A DNA stretch of 5,287 nucleotides. It comes from Rickettsia endosymbiont of Ixodes persulcatus. Its GTDB lineage: Bacteria > Pseudomonadota > Alphaproteobacteria > Rickettsiales > Rickettsiaceae. The first letter of the stretch is position 1; each line of letters begins with the position of its first letter. The stretch covers positions 1-5,287 of the forward strand of contig JAPYLE010000062.1 in assembly GCA_027293795.1 (NCBI GenBank). The letters run 5' to 3'. A model generated the notes under the pieces. That model was not told where the DNA came from. It worked only from the letters and a program-made list of their open reading frames with translations, and did not search any database. Shown in pieces: positions 1 to 5,287 of this stretch. The position numbers and the translations under genes were made by a program.

Positions 1-107
1 GTGTTACGACCTATATTGAATATTTTACATGCTTTAACAATTGAGAGCACATCATCTAGAGCTTTGAATAGTTTCATTCTTAAATCGTAACTGTAACTGC
101 TTGCCAT
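1..107 (-). CDS. IS630-like transposase, N-terminal fragment (runs off window)
   Basis: The minus strand from an ATG at 105-107 is open to the left edge, giving 35 complete codons. The peptide begins MASSYSYDLRMKLFKALDD and continues with VKACKIFNIGRN. This resembles the N-terminal helix-turn-helix of IS630/Tc1-type transposases, whose members usually start with a Tyr-Ser-x-Asp-Leu-Arg-x-Lys pattern followed by a recognition helix ending near Ser/Gly-Arg-Asn-Thr. That domain binds the terminal repeats of the element. The catalytic DDE domain would lie beyond the left edge, so intactness cannot be judged. The gene points away from the ankyrin pseudogene, so the element's upstream end must fall a short way to the right of 107. 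Family recognition is from pattern only; another small HTH protein is possible but less likely. Confidence 0.6.
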   Translation of the reverse strand, partial: MASSYSYDLRMKLFKALDDVLSIVKACKIFNIGRN

Positions 108-180
108 AACTTATTTATTATTATTTGTAACATATATATTAGCATAGTATGTACCTATTTACTATGGTCTAGCTATAATA
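108..180. other. Gap holding the probable insertion-sequence end and a small hairpin
   Basis: This AT-rich stretch lies between the transposase start and the first clear codons of the ankyrin pseudogene. It contains a perfect 7-bp inverted repeat, CATAGTA at 143-149 and TACTATG at 160-166, with a 10-base loop. The terminal repeat of the insertion sequence should fall here, but without the other end of the element it cannot be delimited. No convincing promoter or terminator was seen. The hairpin may be the element end or chance in AT-rich DNA. Confidence 0.25.
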
Positions 181-1438
181 AAAAATAATACTTTAGAAGA
201 AATTAACAAAAAAATAGAATATTTTACAAAAATATCTGAATCTGAACTTGAAAAAGAATATCAAACTAAAATAACTAAAACTTAGCATAAAGCCGTAGAA
301 CGGAAAGAACACAGTAAAGAGGATCATGAAAAAGCTTTGCTGTTTAGTGAATTACTATTTAGTGAAGCAACAAATACAGACTTATTAAAAGTATATGAGA
401 ATAACATAAAAGATCAAGAAAGGATCAAAACTGCTGGGGATAAAAAAGCTTTAGAAGAATATCTAGAAAGAAAATACGTTCTACTTTTAAACGCTAAGAA
501 TTCTGAAGAAGAAAAACAAGAAACAATTGCTAAATATAAAAAAGAAGTGGAAGGTTTAAATAAGGAAAAATGACAAAATTTACAAAAACAAGAACAAGAT
601 AAAGGAACAGGAAAAGAAATAACTAATATTGAGGAACATAAATTAGTAAAAGCAGGAATATTAACACAGGAAGAAATTGCACGATATTTAAGATATTATG
701 AACTACTTAATACGTTAGGAGAATATAGTAGTATAATTGAAGATGAGAATGAAGAAACTTCTCTAGTAAAAAAACTATTTGATGATGCTCGTAACTTTTA
801 TGAGAATAATCCTGCACAAGGCTTGCAGGAGCTAATGGAAATGCCTCACCAAAAAGCTGGTGATTTAAAAAGAAAATATTTTACAAGTGCTTAAAAACAG
901 ACAAATTAGTCTTATAGATGTAAATTATATAGAAGCTAGTGAATTAGACAGAATAGACAATATTGAGATTAAACCTATTTACATCATGCTATCTATTCTA
1001 ATAAGCCTGAAATAGTTAAACTATTACTTAAGCATGGAAGTATCGATGTTAATATAAAAAATTTCCAAGGTCATACTCCTTTAGCACTTACTATATCTAT
1101 AGTTGACGGCAATCCTACAATGGTTGAATTACTACTTAAGCATAAAAGTATTAATGTCAATGAAAAAGACCCTAACGATAATACTCCTTTATATTTAGCT
1201 ATTGCTCTTAATAAGCTTGAAATGGTTGGATTATTACTTAAACATAAAGATATCAACATTTATAAAAAAATCACATAATAGTACCCCTTTAGACTTAGCT
1301 ACTAATAAACCGGAAATATTTAAATTATTAAATAACTATAAAGAGCGTCATGAAATTTCTACGGTTTCTCAAGATCAAGAGCAAGAAGTACAAATTCTAG
1401 GTGAAGAATATAATTGTGATGCATTTGATGGAGCGTAA
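148..1438 (+). pseudogene. Ankyrin-repeat protein pseudogene (two stops, three frameshifts)
   Basis: Joining reading frames rebuilds one protein of roughly 430 residues. The first half is charged, Lys/Glu-rich and probably alpha-helical or coiled (for example LEEINKKIEYF and KKEVEGLNKEK). The second half has about four ankyrin repeats, visible as TPLALTIS, TPLYLAIA and TPLDLATN, each with a following helix such as KPEIVKLLLKHG. Ankyrin repeats bind proteins, and rickettsiae carry many such genes, some thought to act in the host; that role here is inference. Lesions: TAG at 283-285 and TGA at 571-573 in the main frame; a one-base gain near the A run at 867-871, since dropping one A gives GDLKENILQVLKNRQ; a shift back between 976 and 979; and one more at the A7 run 1264-1270. 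The final stop is TAA at 1436-1438. No ATG, GTG or TTG lies in frame between the TAG at 145-147 and 283, so the start is lost or altered. The left limit given is only where the frame opens. An insertion sequence lies just upstream. Confidence 0.75.
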
Positions 1439-1467
1439 TTATTGTATTTATTTCAAACTCTCCGATA

Positions 1468-1657
1468 TCATTCCCGCTTAAGGCTTGCTTGCGTGGATCG
1501 ATCCCACCCCCGTCATCCCGCAACTTGATCGCGGGATCTAGATAAAAATGTCAAAAAATATATGCTAAAAGTTGTTTTTTGGATCCCGTGGTCAAGCCGC
1601 GGGATGACACCGAGTACGTTTTTCGATCAACACAATAACGCCTTTAGCTAGGAATGA
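1468..1657. repeat. Nested imperfect palindrome, rickettsial-type intergenic repeat
   Basis: The outer arms 1468-1502 and 1622-1657 are imperfect inverted copies: both begin TCATTCC from the outside, keep AAGGC and end in GATCGA. Inside them sit inner arms 1512-1538 and 1581-1608, which match in inverted orientation at 23 of 27 positions. Each inner arm is itself a small hairpin: ATCCCGC/GCGGGAT at 1515-1521 and 1531-1537, and ATCCCG/CGGGAT at 1583-1588 and 1600-1605. Its GC content is clearly above its surroundings. It fills the space between the ankyrin pseudogene and ppx/gppA, which converge on it. This style of mobile palindrome is common in Rickettsia genomes; the exact family was not assigned. 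No T tract follows the stems in either direction, so it is not a typical intrinsic terminator, though it could still block transcription. Confidence 0.75.
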
Positions 1658-2624
1658 CATAGTAGCGACAACACCTAATCGCTAAAATTATGACTAATAT
1701 TTTTTCTAGCGGTACTTATATCTTTTAAACGTTCACAAATCTTTTCAAAGACTTGTTTAGGCAAGATATTTGAAGCATTAATTTTTAAAAACTTATCGTC
1801 TTTTAATTTAATCGAAAAGGAAGGCTCTTGGAATTCTGGTCCATCAATTTCTCTAGCAATTTTTATATAATAACCGATTATATGACTGTTGTAATAATCA
1901 CTTTTACTAATCATTTTCTTAGCTATTTTATTAATCTGCATGTCAGTTTTAGCAGTATAAGTAACTGTAAGGGCAATGCCTAACATAAGACGCTGTCTAT
2001 GACTAAAAGGAATATCCGACGATAATATAAATTCCGAAACAAAATTTGCTCTGAGCGTTTTATCAATATTTTTATTATATTGTGCTAGCATTATAGCAAG
2101 TTCAATAATAATAAGAGTTGTGGCATCGGAATTAATCAAAAGATATTGTACTGCTTCAATATATTTTTCAATTTTACATGTATTTTTATCAAATTTTACT
2201 AATCTCTTTACCCTCTCATAAATAATATCTTTTTCTTTTTCATGCGGCGGCAACGAGTCAAATCTTACTCCTTCTTTTAAACCGTAATTTGAGATAATAA
2301 TTTTTTCCGGTGAAAATACCTTAATCATCGCTTTTATTACTAAAACAGCATTATAATTTATGGCTTTCTGCTCGTAATAACTCAGCTTTAATTTATCGAT
2401 TTGCGATAATTTCTCTAAATATAACTCAAATTCTACACGATTTATTTCAAAATTATGTAAATTTTTAAGAGGATAATTTATAGACTCCATATATATACGG
2501 CTCATTAGACGTAATGCACCGCCGATTAAATATAAATTAGGATAATGTGCAGCTCCAAATTCCTTCTCTAGCATTTTAGTAATCAGCCCGACATCACCAA
2601 AATTGCTACTAGCAATAATTTTAG

Positions 2625-2942
2625 TACCAAGCGGCAATGATTTTAATTTACCGACCTTCTTATCTCCAATCTGTGCAAGCTCAAGACTTCCACCACCAAG
2701 ATCCGCTACAATACTTAGAGGACATCCTAAAGCAAATGAATTCAAAGCTATAATTAAAAAGAGATTCAATATTAATATTGAAATTATCTCAGGTGAACTT
2801 GAAGCTTATTTAACGGCTGCCGGATTAATTTCCGGTATTAGTGATGCTTTCGGTATTGTAGCGGATCTTGGTGGTGGAAGTCTTGAGCTTGCACAGATTG
2901 GAGATAAGAAGGTCGGTAAATTAAAATCATTGCCGCTTGGTA
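2625..2942. repeat. Perfect 90-bp inverted repeat (arms 2625-2714 and 2853-2942)
   Basis: The reverse complement of 2853-2942 equals 2625-2714 at every base. Both arms encode VADLGGGSLELAQIGDKK and on to KSLPLG of the phosphatase, once on each strand. The arms are separated by 138 bp. Complete identity means the duplication is very recent, under continuing conversion, or artificial. Confidence 0.95.
2711..2942 (+). other. Inverted internal segment of ppx/gppA
   Basis: This plus-strand stretch encodes, in one frame, LRGHPKANEFKAIIKK, then RFNINIEIISGELEAYL and onward to SLPLG, the missing middle of the minus-strand gene. Only 2764-2852 (89 bp) is unique; both ends are duplicated in inverse orientation in the flanking gene. 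It has no start codon or ribosome site of its own that would make sense, so it is a displaced gene fragment and not a separate gene. At its left edge, ATAC (2711-2714) is shared with the neighbouring piece. Confidence 0.9.
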
Positions 2943-2978
2943 ACTGTATTACTTCTTGAGGTAAAAGTAAAGCTCTTT
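2939..2978 (-). repeat. 40-bp copy of virD4 coding sequence inside ppx/gppA
   Basis: Positions 2939-2978 match 3468-3507 in direct orientation at 39 of 40 bases; the only difference is T2945 versus G3474. In virD4 the source encodes part of ALLLPQEVIPLPR in the C-terminal tail. Here it bridges the inverted phosphatase segment and the phosphatase N-terminal piece. It shares GGTA (2939-2942) with the left neighbour and CTCTTT (2973-2978) with the right, so both joints have microhomology. Confidence 0.9.
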
Positions 2979-3711
2979 TTAATTATAGCTTTGAATTCAT
3001 TTGCTTTAGGATGTCCTCTAAGTATAGCTGTTGCAACACATCTAATATTAGTAACAGACAGTTTGGTAAAAATATGAATAAGATATTGTAGAGATAAATA
3101 TGTTTGATGTTTTACGTCTAAACTATCTAAATTAAGTAAATTTGTAAGATAATTTCTAAATTTATAATTAAAAATTTCCGGAGCTCCAAGCTCATCACTT
3201 TCATAAACTACAGCTCTTAAAGCGTTTGAACCGATATCAATAATAGCTGAACGCATTTTTGGATCTTACTCATTATTTTCCGAAGCAGTTATTGTTTCAG
3301 TCTCTTCAGAATCCTCATTATTATTTGCCCTAGGATCAAAAGGTACTTGAGTAGGTACAAAAGTCGGCGGTAATAATCTACTAGTAAAAAACTTATCTTC
3401 GTAATACTTAATTTTACGAGATTTTATAGGCGGAAAGGATTCTATTAAAACAATTTGCTCATCTCTCGGTAACGGTATTACTTCTTGAGGTAAAAGTAAA
3501 GCTCTTTGAACTTGAGAAACATTTTGTGTTCTAGTAGAAATATTAAGATCAAAAAATAAAGGTTTACTAAATGATCTTTGTTCTACCGTCTTATTACCGA
3601 CAAGCTGCGATATTAAATTTGCCGTTTCATAGTTATTAGCAGCAAAAGTAATACGGTATGTTGCATTAGATAAGAATGAATTCATACCGGCATCTTCATA
3701 TGTTCCTTTTA

Positions 3712-3721
3712 ATTGCTGCGT
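3712..3721. repeat. Left 10-bp inverted repeat bounding the virD4 inversion
   Basis: ATTGCTGCGT here is the exact reverse complement of ACGCAGCAAT at 4099-4108. In the restored gene these are codons for IAAF and TQQL, so the repeat is part of normal coding sequence and not an added element. Confidence 0.9.
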
Positions 3722-4098
3722 TTCTGCAAAAAGCCGATAAAGAGCGTTCAGGTGTAATATCTACAATGAACTCATCTCTTGAATTATGGGCAAATCCGTT
3801 AATCGACTCTGCTACTGCTACCTCTGATTTTAATATACAAGAATTTAAAAAAGTAAAAACAACCGTATATGTAGGACTTACTCCCGATAATATACAACGC
3901 TTGCAGAAATTAATGCAGGTATTTTATCAGCAAGCTACAGAATTTTTAAGCCGAAAAATGCCGGATGTAAAAGAAGAACCTTACGGTGTGATGTTCTTAC
4001 TTGATGAGTTCCCAACGCTTGGGAAGATGGATACTTTTAAAGCCGGTATAGCATATTTTAGAGGTTATAGAGTACGTTTATTTTTAATTATTCAAGAT

Positions 4099-4108
4099 AC
4101 GCAGCAAT
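4099..4108. repeat. Right 10-bp inverted repeat bounding the virD4 inversion
   Basis: ACGCAGCAAT pairs with ATTGCTGCGT at 3712-3721. Sequence outside each copy continues into the minus-strand gene, and sequence between them continues in the flipped orientation, so the crossover lies somewhere within these ten bases. Confidence 0.9.
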
Positions 4109-5050
4109 ATTCATATATGCAACAGGATGTATTACACCGCCTAGAGTATCAAGTACGACTGCTAGATTATAAACCACGTCATCACTTCTCATGGTACGCA
4201 CTACTTCACCGAAAGATTTAGTTTTAGTAGGATCGGCTATTAAATATAAAGTCACACCTAAAAATAAACTTCGTGCTTCATTATTCCAAAAATCCTTTTC
4301 AGGCATTATAAGGTTTGAAATTTTTTGAACGTCATCAACCATTTGACCAGGCTTAGTACTAACCCAATCAATCGGATTGTAACAATGAGTGATACCGTCG
4401 GGATTAGAAGGCTCCCATACAAAAACTTTCTGACCTTGTTTCTCACGCCAACCGCTCGTCAAACCGTGATTTTCGAGCTTTATGTCATGTACTACTACTG
4501 AATCGCTCCAAAATAACAAGTTAGGTATCACAAAACCCACACCTTTACCTGAACCGGTAGGAGCAAATAATAAAGCATGCTGGAACCCATCGGCAACAAA
4601 ATATCCACCGGCATCAACACCTATTAACATACCTTTTTTAGATCTAAGACCTGCGGCCTCTATATCTGAAGGATTAGCCCAGTTAGCATCTCCATATACT
4701 TTTTCCGGTTGCTCAAAAAATTGTAATGATTTTATTCTTTCAAAATTTTTAATGTAAAATATTATAACAACAATAGCAGGCCCAAGAAGAGATGCGAGTA
4801 GCTTCAATTTTAAATAATTATAGTCGGCAATTTTTAACTGCTCCCAAACATTAATAAGCCAATAAGCCCACTTATAAGCAATATTTATAGCATTTATATC
4901 TACGCCTAAAGCTCCAACCTCATTAGTAAAAATTGCAACAAATGCACCGCTTATCCAAACGGTACAAAAAATAACAACTGGATGAATTATAGCATGACCA
5001 AATATATTCTTAGTAACTTTAAGTATCTTATGCCATTCCATGAATTGATA

Positions 5051-5055
5051 TTCCT
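5051..5055 (-). promoter_or_regulatory. Ribosome binding site of virD4
   Basis: On the minus strand AGGAA stands nine bases before the ATG of virD4 (5039-5041). The spacing fits a functional Shine-Dalgarno site and supports this start, which also gives a natural N-terminus (MEWHKILKV) before the first membrane segment. Confidence 0.65.
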
Positions 5056-5095
5056 AGTTTTTATTACTTAATATTGTTAACGTTATTATGGGGTA

Positions 5096-5220
5096 GTAGA
5101 CGAAGTTTAATTTGGAAAAGAGCAGGGCACTTTGAAGCTTATAACCGCAGCGTAGGATTACTATGTGAGGATTATAAGCAAAAAGTAACATAGCCAATTT
5201 TTCAAATTAAACGAGTCTAC
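5096..5220. repeat. 125-bp rickettsial palindromic-type element between virB11 and virD4
   Basis: The ends are inverted copies: GTAGAC at 5096-5101 and GTCTAC at 5215-5220, followed inward by GTTTAATTTG and CAAATTAAAC. The similarity continues imperfectly to inner arms GCTTATAA (about 5138) and TTATAAGC (about 5172), so almost the whole element can fold on itself. Size and architecture fit the Rickettsia palindromic elements that insert into genes and spacers; the exact class was not assigned. Its right edge contains the virB11 stop codon. Confidence 0.8.
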
Positions 5221-5287
5221 ACCATTCCTTCAGCGTTTTTGTTCTTCTTATAATATACTTCCGAAACATATCTTTTCCCGCCGCTAC
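5217..5287 (-). CDS. virB11: VirB11 type IV secretion ATPase, C-terminal end (runs off window)
   Basis: The minus strand from the right edge reads SGGKRYVSEVYYKKNKNAEG then MV and a TAG stop at 5217-5219. A GGKR-x-V-x-E-V/I-Y strand near the C-terminus is typical of VirB11-family traffic ATPases, which form a cytoplasmic hexamer powering pilus assembly and substrate transfer. Its place directly upstream of virD4 on the same strand matches the rickettsial cluster order virB10-virB11-virD4. Only about 22 codons are present, so the call leans on context. The stop codon lies inside the outer repeat of the palindromic element, so the last residues may have been changed by its insertion. Confidence 0.65.
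   Translation of the reverse strand, partial: SGGKRYVSEVYYKKNKNAEGMV

Larger units (their letters stand above)
2711..3025. repeat. Perfect 53-bp inverted repeat (arms 2711-2763 and 2973-3025)
   Basis: The reverse complement of 2973-3025 equals 2711-2763 at every base. Both arms encode ILRGHPKANEFKAIIKK of the phosphatase. The left arm overlaps the left arm of the 90-bp repeat by four bases (ATAC, 2711-2714), which marks the strand-switch point. Confidence 0.95.
1675..3256 (-). pseudogene. ppx/gppA: Exopolyphosphatase / pppGpp phosphatase family gene, internally rearranged
   Basis: Ppx/GppA enzymes hydrolyse polyphosphate or pppGpp in the cytoplasm and belong to the ASKHA fold. Three pieces make up the gene. 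Piece 1 (3256 down to 2973, minus) starts MRSAIIDIGSNALRAVVY, with the conserved DIGSN nucleotide/phosphate loop at residues 7-11, and runs to KAIIKK at residue 94. Piece 2 lies on the plus strand within 2711-2942 and holds EIISGELEAYL (Glu108 aligns with a catalytic Glu of Ppx) and the VADLGGGSLEL loop. Piece 3 (2714 down to 1675, minus) repeats VADLGGGSLEL and runs to the stop, with IGGALRLM and NYGLKEGV typical of the family. Joining them in order gives a continuous 470-residue frame, close to family length (about 500). The C-terminal helical region lacks a clear His-Asp doublet. As written, piece 1 would yield 109 residues with a foreign tail, so no full enzyme is made. The start ATG lies 9 bp after the virD4 stop, with only weak Shine-Dalgarno similarity, suggesting co-transcription and perhaps translational coupling. 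Which substrate is preferred cannot be told. Confidence 0.85.
3712..4108 (+). other. Clean 397-bp inversion within virD4
   Basis: The block 3722-4098 plus its 10-bp borders is flipped relative to the rest of virD4. Plus-strand codons read IAAFLQKADKERS through IIQDTQQ, in the correct order. Reversing the block restores the frame at both joints with no missing or extra base: left joint ATT GCT GCG TTT (IAAF), right joint ACG CAG CAA TTA (TQQL). No recombinase gene lies in the window. The plus-strand open frame that covers this block, opening at an ATG at 3676, is a by-product and not a gene. Confidence 0.92.
3266..5041 (-). pseudogene. virD4: VirD4 type IV secretion coupling protein, middle third inverted
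   Basis: VirD4 is the inner-membrane hexameric ATPase that brings substrates to the type IV secretion channel (rvhD4 in Rickettsia). Piece 1 (5041 down to 4100, residues 1-314) has membrane segments near 20-38 and 80-97 and Walker A APTGSGKG at 160-167. Piece 2 lies on the plus strand (3721-4107, residues 315-443) and has Walker B LLDEFPTLG, with Asp409-Glu410 coded at 4003-4008, plus IIQDTQQ. Piece 3 (3712 down to 3266, residues 444-591) begins LKGTYEDAGMNS and ends in an acidic tail. Joining all three gives exactly 591 codons in one frame, the length I recall for rickettsial VirD4. In the orientation shown, translation from the ATG at 5039-5041 stops at 4088-4090 after 317 residues, keeping Walker A but losing Walker B and the C-terminal tail. 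An AGGAA ribosome site precedes the start. virB11 lies upstream and ppx/gppA follows 9 bp after the stop. Confidence 0.92.

Noticed and set aside
337..573. Short plus-strand open frame as an independent 78-residue gene
   Set aside because: The same frame continues with matching charged helical sequence before it (past TAG at 283) and after it (past TGA at 571), so it is one slice of the ankyrin pseudogene.
1071..1259. Minus-strand open frame opposite the ankyrin repeats
   Set aside because: Low-complexity Leu/Ser-rich shadow of the repeat-coding strand.
1512..1608. Bidirectional intrinsic terminator
   Set aside because: Strong stems exist, but no T run follows them in either direction; the repeat-family explanation is better.
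1468..1657. CRISPR array
   Set aside because: The repeats are inverted and imperfect with no regular spacers.
2603..2959. Plus-strand open frame as a separate protein
   Set aside because: Its core is the flipped middle of ppx/gppA, and its first part is antisense of the same gene.
3676..4221. Plus-strand open frame of 181 residues as a separate protein
   Set aside because: Codons at 3721-4107 are the middle of VirD4; both ends are antisense virD4 sequence. It has no gene-like start.
4482..4757. Plus-strand open frame opposite virD4
   Set aside because: It is entirely antisense to the well-conserved Walker A region of VirD4 and shows no family signal.

Overview
The window looks like a stretch of a Rickettsia chromosome. 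The DNA is very AT-rich. It carries the end of virB11 and a virD4 gene in the order used by the rickettsial rvh type IV secretion cluster, then a Ppx/GppA-family phosphatase gene. It also has imperfect palindromic repeats of the rickettsial kind, a decayed ankyrin-repeat gene and the edge of an insertion sequence. The assignment rests on recognised protein and repeat patterns, not on a database search.

Layout from left to right: (1) 1-107, minus strand: the first 35 codons of an IS630-like transposase, running off the left edge. (2) About 148-1438, plus strand: an ankyrin-repeat pseudogene with two in-frame stops and three frameshifts. (3) 1468-1657: a nested imperfect palindrome between two convergent genes. 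(4) 1675-3256, minus strand: ppx/gppA, broken by an inverted internal segment with duplicated flanks and a 40-bp scrap of virD4 at one junction. (5) 3266-5041, minus strand: virD4, broken by a clean inversion of its middle third. (6) 5096-5220: a 125-bp palindromic element. (7) 5217-5287, minus strand: the C-terminus of virB11, running off the right edge.

The main discovery is in (4) and (5). In virD4, a 397-bp block (3712-4108) is flipped between two perfect 10-bp inverted repeats. Flipping it back on paper gives one uninterrupted 591-codon frame with no base gained or lost, so the inversion is exact and formally reversible. As written, the flip separates Walker A from Walker B and truncates the product at 317 residues. 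In ppx/gppA the rearrangement is messier. The middle of the gene lies on the opposite strand, flanked by perfect 90-bp and 53-bp inverted duplications. All three junctions show 4-6 bp of microhomology, and one contains a copied piece of virD4 coding sequence. Reassembled, that gene gives a continuous 470-residue frame.

In normal order the genes would form a minus-strand operon virB11-virD4-ppx/gppA, with only 9 bp between virD4 and ppx/gppA. The window alone cannot tell whether the two inversions are real genomic events (recombination or replication template switching, possibly an on/off switch for the secretion coupling protein) or artefacts such as amplification chimeras or misassembly. Both explanations should be tested before the genes are called dead.
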